A stretch of 5,639 nucleotides of DNA from an uncultured Solobacterium sp. Lineage in GTDB: Bacteria > Bacillota_I > Bacilli_A > Erysipelotrichales > Erysipelotrichaceae. The stretch covers positions 1 to 5,639 of the forward strand of contig CALEMV010000073.1 in the NCBI GenBank assembly GCA_937910655.1, in the 5' to 3' direction. Below, in pieces: positions 1 through 5,639 of this stretch (the first letter of the stretch is position 1; the number at the start of each line of letters is the position of its first letter). The translations under genes were made by a program, and so were the position numbers. The notes beneath the pieces were generated by a model. The model was not told the DNA's origin. It searched no databases and was given only the letters and a program-made list of their open reading frames with translations.

Positions 1-1030
1 ATGTCACACTGACACTCTTTGGTACATGTACTGTAATTGTACTGACCTCTCCACTTACACATGCCCATCCTAAGCCATCAATCACGATGTCTACCTTTGG
101 CATGTCCTTATGAATTGTATACTTCTTCATTTCTGTTTCAATAGCTGTTGGCACAAACAATGTTCCAACATGTGTATTCCATTTTTCATCTGCGTAGTTG
201 CCATTGGTACGATGAACGTTGAGACGATTACTCAAATACCATACGCAACTTGCATGATTACAACCTGATAAATCTAGACGTGATAAGCCTCCTACAAAGA
301 AGCTTTGCTCACCACGCAGTTGGAACACCTGTGGTTTTACACTCTTGCTTGGCATGATAGTCTTTAAATCTGCCTCATTAACTTCCATTAACATACTATG
401 ATCAATTTCAATACCAGGTGTATCAATGTAAGTATGTCCATCAATTTCTAATTCATTGAATTCTAATGTAGTACCTGGATATCTAGATGTGGTTAGAACT
501 TGTGTAGACATCAAGTTGTTGATGAGGGTGCTTTTACCAGAGTTGGCTTTTCCTATCACAACTATTTTTCTGCCATTTGCGAGTTCATCAACACATTCTT
601 TGATTTCTTCGACACCCATCTTTTCTTCTTTGGACGCAAGAATAAGTCGTTCAATGCGGATACCCAAATCTTTAAGTCGTCCAAAGACAAAATGTGCGAT
701 CTTCTCTTCTCCACATGATGCAGGTAATAAGTCTCTCTTTGTCGCAACCATCACGATATCTTTATTAGCAAATTTACGGTTAATCCCGTTAATAATACCT
801 GCCTCAAAATCATATAGATCAATCACCCATAGAATTAGCGCATCCATCCTTGCAATACGATTCACAATCGCAACTGGATCGATACCTGTCTTCATGGAGA
901 TTGTTAAATCATCATAGTGAATCAAACGAAAACATCTTTGACAATACTCTGCGTCCGCCTTTGGACTATAACCAATCGCTTTTGAATCAGTTGTCTGTAA
1001 TACTGCACCGCAACCTTTACATACTGTCAT
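1..1030 (-). CDS. yqeH: Ribosome biogenesis GTPase YqeH, 3' end cut by window edge
   Basis: Reading the minus strand from the ATG at 1030-1028 gives 343 open codons with no stop before the edge. The protein starts MTVCKGCG and has a zinc-finger pattern C4-x2-C7 ... C30-x2-C33 (CQRC). A GTPase domain follows with its motifs in circularly permuted order: G4 TKRD (97-100), G5-like LASKEE (131-136), G1 P-loop GKANSGKS (160-167), G2 PGTT (185-188), G3 DTPG (203-206). The part after about residue 220 matches the YqeH C-terminal domain, including the family-like segments FQL, GGL, HRT and GLGW. B. subtilis YqeH has 366 residues, and the last visible residues (VPKSVSVT) align close to its C-terminus, so only about 5-15 residues should be missing. 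Known family role: cytoplasmic GTPase needed for 30S subunit assembly and 16S rRNA maturation. The start is fixed by the zinc finger and by a Shine-Dalgarno inside the parC end. It lies 2 nt after the parC stop and is probably cotranscribed. Oddity: G4 is TKRD where B. subtilis has NKxD. Confidence 0.95.
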   Translation of the reverse strand, partial: MTVCKGCGAVLQTTDSKAIGYSPKADAEYCQRCFRLIHYDDLTISMKTGIDPVAIVNRIARMDALILWVIDLYDFEAGIINGINRKFANKDIVMVATKRDLLPASCGEEKIAHFVFGRLKDLGIRIERLILASKEEKMGVEEIKECVDELANGRKIVVIGKANSGKSTLINNLMSTQVLTTSRYPGTTLEFNELEIDGHTYIDTPGIEIDHSMLMEVNEADLKTIMPSKSVKPQVFQLRGEQSFFVGGLSRLDLSGCNHASCVWYLSNRLNVHRTNGNYADEKWNTHVGTLFVPTAIETEMKKYTIHKDMPKVDIVIDGLGWACVSGEVSTITVHVPKSVSVT

Positions 1031-1032
1031 GA

Positions 1033-3540
1033 TCAGCCTTCCTTTTCATCAAATAAACTCAAACGTTCTACATCTTCATGTACTTCGTTATCTGCGTCTG
1101 TTGGTATATCAATAATACGACATTCATCAATACCACGGTATAGATTCCATCCATCTTTCAAAACAAGTGGTGAACCAAATCCACTTTCACGTGGTTTGAG
1201 TGGTATTTCAGATGCACGCAATACTTGTCTTTCTGGATCCTTGAAGATTAACTCTTCTCCTGCACTAACTGCCTTAGCAAGTGTTACGATACTTGGATTT
1301 GTCTTTAGACGTTTACAAATGAGATTACCCTTCATCGGACGATTACCAAAGACAATTTCTTCCGTATGAACACGCTTCATCTGACCAACATTTGTCATAT
1401 AGAGGACAGCTGGATCTTCTGCATTCATTACACAACCCCATGCTAATTCATCCCCCTTACCAAGGTTCATTGCCTTAACACCCTTAGACTTTACACCTGT
1501 GGCTGGAATATCTTCAATCGCAAAGCGATAAGAATAACCATCTTTACTTACCATCAAAATCTGTTGGTTACTATAGGCGATAAAGGCATTGATCATCTCT
1601 GCACCCTTACCAAGGTTCATCGCTGTCATGACTTTATTGTTACGCTCTACTTGCCAGTTATTCACTGGAGTCTTCTTGATTTGACCAGCAGAACTGACTG
1701 TCACAATCCATGCATACGTATCGAAACTCTTGATAAGAATTGCATTCTTAATCTTGTCTTCTCCATCGATACGTACAACTTTATTTAGATGCATACCAAC
1801 ATCTTTCCATTTACCTTCTTCAATTTGCCAAACTGGAATAGATGCGTAATTACCTTTGGATGTAAATAGTAATAATGTATCGAGTGTATCGCACTCTGTT
1901 GTACCAATCAGTACGTCTCCATCTTTGATGGCTGTTTCTTGGTCACCTACTGCGTTATAGCTACGCATAGATACACGCTTGAGATAACCATCACGACTGA
2001 CAGTCACTACAACACGCTCATTTGCAATCATCGCTGTCTTATCATAGTTGATTTCTTCAACTTCAGCTTCAATACGTGTACGACGTTCTTGACCATACTC
2101 TTTCTTCACATTTCGTAATTCCTTGATAATTACGGAATGCAATACATTTTCATTTTCAATGATTGCTTTTGTCTCTTCAATCTGATTGACAAGTTCCGCA
2201 AACTCTTCGCGTAATGTAATAATATCCGTATTGGATAAACGATATAGACGTAAGGAAACAATAGCTTCAGACTGTGGTTCATCAAAGCCAAATTCATTCA
2301 TCAAGTTACGTTTCGCATCACCCTTATCTTGGGAAGCACGAATAATACGAATCACTTCATCTAAGATTGAAACAGCCTTCATCAAACCTTCAATGATATG
2401 ACAACGAGCTTCCATCTTATCTAACTCATAGCGTGAACGACGTAATACGACTTCCTTACGGAACGCGATAAACGCATCTAATAGTCCAAGTAAACCTACC
2501 TGGACAGGACGCTTATCAATAATTGCGACGTTATTGTAGTTATAGTAGACCTGTAGGTCTGTATTCTTATAGAAATAATTGAGAATCATATTGGCGTCGA
2601 TATCCTTACGAACATCAACGACAATACGTAACCCTTCACGGTCAGATTCATCACGTACATCTAAGATACCATCGATATCTTTCGAAACACGAATTTCATC
2701 CATCTTCTTAACAAGCTGTCCTTTGACAACTTCATAAGGAATTTCTGTGACAATGATTTGTTGGCAAGATTTCTCCTCATGAATTTCACACTTAGAACGC
2801 ACAACAATTCTACCTTTACCTGTTGTAAAGGCATCACGGATACCTGCCTCACCTTGTACGATACCGCCAGTTGGAAAGTCAGGACCAGTTAAAATATCCA
2901 TCACGTCTGTCAAAGAACTCTCTGGATTTTGAATACGATAGATTGTCGCATCCACCACTTCATTTAAGTTATGTGGTGGCATGTTTGTGGCATAACCTGC
3001 CGCAATACCTGTCGCACCATTGACTAGCATGACAGGAAACGGTACAGGAAGTACTGTTGGTTCATGTTCTGTGTCATCGAAGTTCGGTGCCATTTCAACG
3101 GTATTCTTATCCAAGTCTTCTTCCATGACTTGTGTAACCTTGGCAAGTCTAGCTTCGGTATAACGCATCGCAGCTGCTGGGTCATCATCAATAGAACCGT
3201 TATTACCATGCATGTCAATGAGTGGTAACCGTACCTTCCAATCTTGAGACATACGTACCATCGCATCGTATACAGAAGTATCACCATGTGGGTGATAGTT
3301 ACCGATTACAAGACCGACTGTCTTAGCAGACTTGCGGTATGCATGGTCCCATGTATTTCCATCATGGTACATCGCATATAAAATTCTACGCTGTACTGGC
3401 TTTAAACCATCACGCGCATCTGGTAATGCACGCTCTTGAATAATATATTTGGCATATCTACCAAAGCCAGCTCCCATAATATCTTCGAGTAGCTCTGGTC
3501 TATATTTTGTATTGTCAACGATTGTCTTCTTCTTAACCAT
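1033..3540 (-). CDS. parC: DNA topoisomerase IV subunit A (ParC)
   Basis: This is the DNA-binding, strand-cleaving subunit of topoisomerase IV, 835 aa (Firmicute ParC is about 800-820). The N-terminal winged-helix cleavage domain holds HPHGDTSVYD (83-92, the quinolone-resistance region) and AAMRYTE with catalytic Tyr127 preceded by Arg126. The segment TGIAAGYATNMPPHN (177-191) carries the conserved Ile179 expected to wedge into the bent DNA. The tower and coiled-coil/C-gate region runs to about residue 495. From about 500 to 815 lies the C-terminal beta-pinwheel, with repeated blade motifs such as KDGYLKRV (517-524) and AMNLGKG at 640-646 and 690-696. The GyrA-box (QRRGGKG) that defines gyrase wrapping activity is absent, which together with the ParE neighbour argues for ParC over GyrA. 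Its ATG overlaps the parE stop by one base (TAATG), implying translational coupling; it ends in TGA 2 nt before yqeH. Relative to Staphylococcus aureus GrlA, the Ser80 position is Thr88 and the Glu84 position is Asp92. Confidence 0.97.
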   Translation of the reverse strand: MVKKKTIVDNTKYRPELLEDIMGAGFGRYAKYIIQERALPDARDGLKPVQRRILYAMYHDGNTWDHAYRKSAKTVGLVIGNYHPHGDTSVYDAMVRMSQDWKVRLPLIDMHGNNGSIDDDPAAAMRYTEARLAKVTQVMEEDLDKNTVEMAPNFDDTEHEPTVLPVPFPVMLVNGATGIAAGYATNMPPHNLNEVVDATIYRIQNPESSLTDVMDILTGPDFPTGGIVQGEAGIRDAFTTGKGRIVVRSKCEIHEEKSCQQIIVTEIPYEVVKGQLVKKMDEIRVSKDIDGILDVRDESDREGLRIVVDVRKDIDANMILNYFYKNTDLQVYYNYNNVAIIDKRPVQVGLLGLLDAFIAFRKEVVLRRSRYELDKMEARCHIIEGLMKAVSILDEVIRIIRASQDKGDAKRNLMNEFGFDEPQSEAIVSLRLYRLSNTDIITLREEFAELVNQIEETKAIIENENVLHSVIIKELRNVKKEYGQERRTRIEAEVEEINYDKTAMIANERVVVTVSRDGYLKRVSMRSYNAVGDQETAIKDGDVLIGTTECDTLDTLLLFTSKGNYASIPVWQIEEGKWKDVGMHLNKVVRIDGEDKIKNAILIKSFDTYAWIVTVSSAGQIKKTPVNNWQVERNNKVMTAMNLGKGAEMINAFIAYSNQQILMVSKDGYSYRFAIEDIPATGVKSKGVKAMNLGKGDELAWGCVMNAEDPAVLYMTNVGQMKRVHTEEIVFGNRPMKGNLICKRLKTNPSIVTLAKAVSAGEELIFKDPERQVLRASEIPLKPRESGFGSPLVLKDGWNLYRGIDECRIIDIPTDADNEVHEDVERLSLFDEKEG
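1037..1044 (-). promoter_or_regulatory. yqeH ribosome binding site inside parC
   Basis: On the minus strand AAGGAAGG lies within the last sense codons of parC (Glu-Lys-Glu-Gly), 6 nt before the yqeH ATG counted from its right end. With the 2-nt gap between the parC stop and the yqeH start, this supports the chosen start and suggests translation by ribosomes finishing parC. Confidence 0.7.
1454..1620. repeat. 17-bp direct repeat within parC pinwheel blades
   Basis: CCCTTACCAAGGTTCAT occurs identically at 1454-1470 and 1604-1620, exactly 150 bp apart and in the same frame. On the coding strand both copies lie within the codons for Met-Asn-Leu-Gly-Lys-Gly (residues 641-646 and 691-696). The 50-residue period fits one blade of the GyrA/ParC C-terminal beta-pinwheel, so this looks like a protein repeat rather than a mobile or regulatory element. 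The identity at the nucleotide level is closer than the surrounding blades require. Confidence 0.85.
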
Positions 3541-5459
3541 TAGCCCTCCAAGTCAAATGTATCTTCTAATGTAAATGAAACGTTATCTTCAATCCACTTA
3601 CGACGCAATTCTGCTTTATCTCCCATGAGTACAGTTACACGACGTTCAGCCTTTACACCATCACTGATACCCACTTTAATTAGTGTACGTTGGGATGGAT
3701 CCATTGTTGTCTCCCATAACTGCGTAGCGTTCATTTCACCTAAACCCTTATAGCGTTGAATTTCCACTTTACCAAGTTTACGACGTAAAGCATCTAATTC
3801 TTGATCACTGTAGACATATTCTGTCGTCTTACCCTTTGTCACTTTATAGAGTGGAGGTAAGGCGATATATACCATTCCCTGCTCTAACAGTGGACGCATG
3901 TAGCGATAGAAGAATGTTAGTAATAAAATCTGAATATGAGATCCATCATCATCCGCATCGGTCATGATAATAACTTTGCCATAATTCGATTCCTCGTAGT
4001 CAAAGTCAGGACCAACACCTGCACCTAATGTATAGATTAATGTATTTAACTCTTCATTCTTTTCAATATCGGCGAGTGTACATTTCTCAGTGTTTAATAC
4101 CTTACCACGTAGTGGCAAGATTGCTTGATAATGAGAATCTCTTCCTTGTTTTGCGGAACCTCCGGCAGAATCACCCTCGACCAAGAATAGTTCCTTTATA
4201 CGAGCATCCTTTGTCTGTGCAGGTGCTAGCTTACCAGATAATACCTTTTCACCCTTACCAACACGCTTACCCTTACGGATTTCATCTCTTGCCTTGCGTG
4301 CAGCGATACGGGCAAGGGATGCCTTTAACATCTTACGTACTAATGTATCGGATTGATTTCGATTTTCTTCTAACCAGAAGGATAACTTCTCAGAGACAAC
4401 TGCTTCTACTGCAGTTTTCGCTTGTGGAGTTCCAAGCTTACTCTTGGTCTGTCCTTCAAACTGTAATAATCCTTCAGGGACAGATACAGAAAGGATTGTT
4501 GTAAGACCCTCACGTACATCTCCACCTTCCAGGTTTTTATCCTTCGCCTTTAATAGGCCATATTTTCTTGCATAGTCATTGATAGCTTTTGTAAAAGCAC
4601 CCTTAAAACCAACTTCGTGTGTACCACCATCGCTAGTGCGAACAAGGTTAACGAAACTGTAAGTATTCTCTTGATAATCATCTGTATATTGGAAAGCAGC
4701 TTCGACTTGGATACCATTAGCTTCCCCACTGAATTTCACTGGGTTCATTAAGACATTGCGATCTTCATGTAAGTATTCTAAGAAAGCTGTTAATCCATCT
4801 GCGTATAGATATGTTTCTGTTTCATTTTTCTTATTGCGCTTATCGCTAACGACCATCGCAATTCCACTTAACAAGAAAGCTTCTTCACGTGCTCTTTCAC
4901 ACACAACATCATACTTGTATTCAGTTGTAGAGAAGATACGTGGATCTGGTTTGAAACGTACCGTAGAACCAGTACGATTGGTCTTACCTAGATGTTCTAG
5001 CTTACCAATCTTCTTACCACCATCCGCAAATTCCATACGGACGAGTTCCCCATCATGTGCAACCTCTACAGTTAGCCATTCACTTAGCGCATTTACAACA
5101 GAGGCACCTACGCCATGTAAACCACCCGCTGTCTTATAGCCTCCTTCACTAGAGAACTTACCACCAGCATGGAGCACAGTAAAAATAACCTGCAATGTAT
5201 TCACACCGCTGGCATGTTGACCGATAGGCATACCACGACCTTCGTCCTGAACAGTGACACTACCATCTGCCTCTAACGTAATTTGGATTTTCTTACCATA
5301 ACCGTTTAACGCTTCATCGATGGAATTATCAACGATTTCCCAAATTAGATGATGTAATCCTCTACTATCGGTAGAGCCGATATACATACCAGGACGCTTT
5401 CTAACTGCCTCTAAACCTTCTAAAATTTGAATACTGTTATCATCATATCTATTCGCCAT
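3540..5459 (-). CDS. parE: DNA topoisomerase IV subunit B (ParE)
   Basis: This is the ATPase and TOPRIM subunit of topoisomerase IV, 639 aa, complete. The GHKL ATPase domain shows Glu41 and Asn45 in the EIVDNSIDEA segment, DEGRGMP (72-78) and the ATP-lid glycines GLHGVG (113-118). The transducer domain carries QTK (337-339), whose Lys339 should contact the ATP gamma-phosphate. The TOPRIM domain has EGDSAGG (428-434, metal-binding Glu428), PLRGK (449-453) and the acidic DADDD (501-505), followed by QRYKGLGEM (568-576). The length and the absence of the large insert of gammaproteobacterial GyrB fit the Gram-positive form. ParE is preferred over GyrB because of the GSTDSRGLHHL opening, the REGLTTILSV region, the partner lacking a GyrA-box, and a setting unlike the dnaN-recF-gyrB-gyrA origin cluster. 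It is first in the parE-parC-yqeH operon, with its own promoter and an AGGAG site 7 nt before the ATG. It works in the cytoplasm with ParC to decatenate and relax DNA using ATP. Confidence 0.97.
   Translation of the reverse strand: MANRYDDNSIQILEGLEAVRKRPGMYIGSTDSRGLHHLIWEIVDNSIDEALNGYGKKIQITLEADGSVTVQDEGRGMPIGQHASGVNTLQVIFTVLHAGGKFSSEGGYKTAGGLHGVGASVVNALSEWLTVEVAHDGELVRMEFADGGKKIGKLEHLGKTNRTGSTVRFKPDPRIFSTTEYKYDVVCERAREEAFLLSGIAMVVSDKRNKKNETETYLYADGLTAFLEYLHEDRNVLMNPVKFSGEANGIQVEAAFQYTDDYQENTYSFVNLVRTSDGGTHEVGFKGAFTKAINDYARKYGLLKAKDKNLEGGDVREGLTTILSVSVPEGLLQFEGQTKSKLGTPQAKTAVEAVVSEKLSFWLEENRNQSDTLVRKMLKASLARIAARKARDEIRKGKRVGKGEKVLSGKLAPAQTKDARIKELFLVEGDSAGGSAKQGRDSHYQAILPLRGKVLNTEKCTLADIEKNEELNTLIYTLGAGVGPDFDYEESNYGKVIIMTDADDDGSHIQILLLTFFYRYMRPLLEQGMVYIALPPLYKVTKGKTTEYVYSDQELDALRRKLGKVEIQRYKGLGEMNATQLWETTMDPSQRTLIKVGISDGVKAERRVTVLMGDKAELRRKWIEDNVSFTLEDTFDLEG
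3545..3549 (-). promoter_or_regulatory. parC ribosome binding site inside parE
   Basis: GGAGG on the minus strand, inside the final parE codons (Glu-Gly), 4 nt before the parC ATG. The spacing is a little short, but the ATG shares its A with the parE TAA stop, so termination-reinitiation by ribosomes finishing parE could supply parC translation. This settles the choice of the 3540 start. Confidence 0.7.
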
Positions 5460-5466
5460 GCAAAAA

Positions 5467-5471
5467 CTCCT
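5467..5471 (-). promoter_or_regulatory. parE ribosome binding site
   Basis: AGGAG on the minus strand, 7 nt before the parE ATG at 5459. The good match and spacing support this start for parE. Confidence 0.8.
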
Positions 5472-5500
5472 AATAACCTATGTATTATATCATAATTAGG
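5469..5500. repeat. Inverted repeat around the parE -10 box
   Basis: CCTAAT (5469-5474) and ATTAGG (5495-5500) are perfect 6-bp inverted arms 20 nt apart. They flank the parE -10 box, and one arm overlaps the Shine-Dalgarno. Position suggests a possible operator or RNA-level site, but 6-bp arms in AT-rich DNA can arise by chance. Confidence 0.3.
5484..5492 (-). promoter_or_regulatory. Extended -10 promoter of the parE-parC-yqeH operon
   Basis: The minus strand reads TGATATAAT, a perfect TATAAT (5489-5484) preceded by the TGN extension. No hexamer resembling TTGACA lies 15-19 nt upstream; the nearest, TAGACA, is 26 nt away. I therefore read it as a sigma-A extended -10 promoter that does not depend on a -35 element. 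Transcription would start near 5477, giving a short leader of about 18 nt that still contains the AGGAG site. This is inferred from sequence only. Confidence 0.65.
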
Positions 5501-5514
5501 CTACTTTAATATCC

Positions 5515-5565
5515 TTGTCTAACGACAATCTACACGTTCATAACACTAGATTTTGTCACAACAAA
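5515..5565. repeat. Cluster of TTGTC/GACAA inverted repeats
   Basis: Three overlapping dyads lie midway between the divergent promoters. TTGTC-taac-GACAA is at 5515-5528. GACAATCTA (5524-5532) pairs with TAGATTTTGTC (5547-5557), with two extra T. TTTGT-caca-ACAAA is at 5552-5565. Possible readings are binding sites for a regulator acting on one or both promoters, or upstream promoter DNA that is AT-rich by composition. TTGTCA (5553-5558) also resembles a -35 box on the plus strand. Confidence 0.35.
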
Positions 5566-5586
5566 GCCTATTTCAAATATTTTGAT

Positions 5587-5614
5587 TTTATATCTAAATT
5601 ACTGATGTGATAAT
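5587..5614 (+). promoter_or_regulatory. Probable promoter of the divergent plus-strand gene
   Basis: GATAAT (5609-5614) preceded by TG at 5606-5607 forms an extended -10 (TGTGATAAT). A weak -35 candidate, TTTATA (5587-5592), lies 16 nt upstream, and TTGATT at 5582 is too far at 21 nt. Transcription would start near 5621, leaving a leader of under 20 nt before the expected ATG. An upstream TTGTCA at 5553 with a TATTTT (19-nt spacer) is a weaker alternative that would give a longer leader. Confidence 0.45.
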
Positions 5615-5620
5615 ATATCA
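5608..5620. repeat. Palindrome overlapping the plus-strand -10 box
   Basis: TGATA-ata-TATCA, with perfect 5-bp arms, covers the -10 hexamer of the divergent promoter. A second short dyad, TCAAA-tat-TTTGA (5573-5585), lies just upstream of the weak -35 candidate. Both could be operators; both are short enough to be chance in AT-rich sequence. Confidence 0.3.
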
Positions 5621-5622
5621 AC

Positions 5623-5639
5623 AGGAGGATTTATTCTAT
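5623..5639 (+). promoter_or_regulatory. Strong ribosome binding site of a gene starting at the right edge
   Basis: AGGAGG (5623-5628) is a full Shine-Dalgarno on the plus strand. The window ends in AT at 5638-5639, so a G as the next base would give an ATG 9 nt after the site. A divergent gene therefore almost certainly begins here, but no coding sequence is visible. In B. subtilis and S. aureus the gene divergent from parE is plsY (glycerol-3-phosphate acyltransferase). That is a guess from gene order only. Confidence 0.7.

Noticed and set aside
562..747. Minus-strand 61-codon frame within the yqeH region
   Set aside because: It is an out-of-frame shadow of the yqeH reading frame and has no independent support.
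456..1032. Plus-strand open frames of 153, 72 and 60 codons
   Set aside because: They lie antisense to yqeH, which has all its family motifs on the minus strand. Their translations show no recognisable domain and no convincing ribosome binding site.
2547..2560. Palindrome AGACCT-gt-AGGTCT, considered as an operator
   Set aside because: It is within parC codons of a conserved segment (Thr-Asp-Leu-Gln), and no promoter lies nearby.
2813..2831. Hairpin CCTTTAC-ctgtt-GTAAAGG, considered as a terminator
   Set aside because: It lies inside parC over conserved codons (Ala-Phe-Thr-Thr-Gly-Lys-Gly) and has no following T tract.
4028..4504. Plus-strand 158-codon frame opposite parE
   Set aside because: It is antisense to the conserved TOPRIM and transducer part of parE, and its translation resembles no family I recognise.
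1033..5459. The pair read as gyrB-gyrA instead of parE-parC
   Set aside because: The A subunit lacks a QRRGGKG GyrA-box, the B subunit has ParE-type sequence, and the neighbours are not the dnaN-recF origin cluster.
5573..5585. TCAAA-tat-TTTGA as a FabT-type fatty-acid regulator site
   Set aside because: The arms are in the reverse order to the FabT consensus (TTTGA...TCAAA), so the resemblance does not hold.

Overview
No unusual or novel system is visible in this window. It is a compact housekeeping block on the minus strand, parE - parC - yqeH, preceded by a divergent promoter region at the right edge. The organism looks like a low-to-moderate GC Firmicute (Bacillota). The grounds are strong AGGAGG-type ribosome binding sites, ParE/ParC sequences of Gram-positive type, and YqeH, the zinc-finger circularly permuted GTPase typical of Firmicutes. 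A member of the Erysipelotrichaceae or a close relative is my best guess, but that is an impression from protein style, not a demonstrated placement.

Layout, in the direction of transcription (right to left). Bases 5460-5639 form a 180-bp intergenic region with an extended -10 promoter and Shine-Dalgarno for parE on the minus strand. It also holds a probable promoter and a strong Shine-Dalgarno for a plus-strand gene whose ATG is cut by the window edge. Several short inverted repeats lie between the two promoters. Bases 5459-3540 are parE (topoisomerase IV ATPase/TOPRIM subunit, 639 aa). Bases 3540-1033 are parC (topoisomerase IV cleavage subunit, 835 aa), whose ATG overlaps the parE stop in TAATG. 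Bases 1030 to the left edge are yqeH (ribosome-assembly GTPase), which starts 2 nt after the parC stop and runs off the window after 343 codons, probably about 5-15 residues short of its end. yqeH is easily missed because it has no stop codon in the window; the plus-strand frames in 456-1032 are its antisense shadows.

How the genes work together: ParE and ParC assemble into the ParC2ParE2 heterotetramer that decatenates replicated chromosomes, and their stop/start overlap suits equimolar production. YqeH acts in 30S ribosomal subunit assembly. Its place at the end of this operon would tie topoisomerase IV expression to a ribosome biogenesis factor. In Bacillus subtilis yqeH lies in a different cluster, so this linkage is the most notable point of gene order here. 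No terminator, mobile element, CRISPR array or RNA gene was seen. All three frames are open with their key motifs present.
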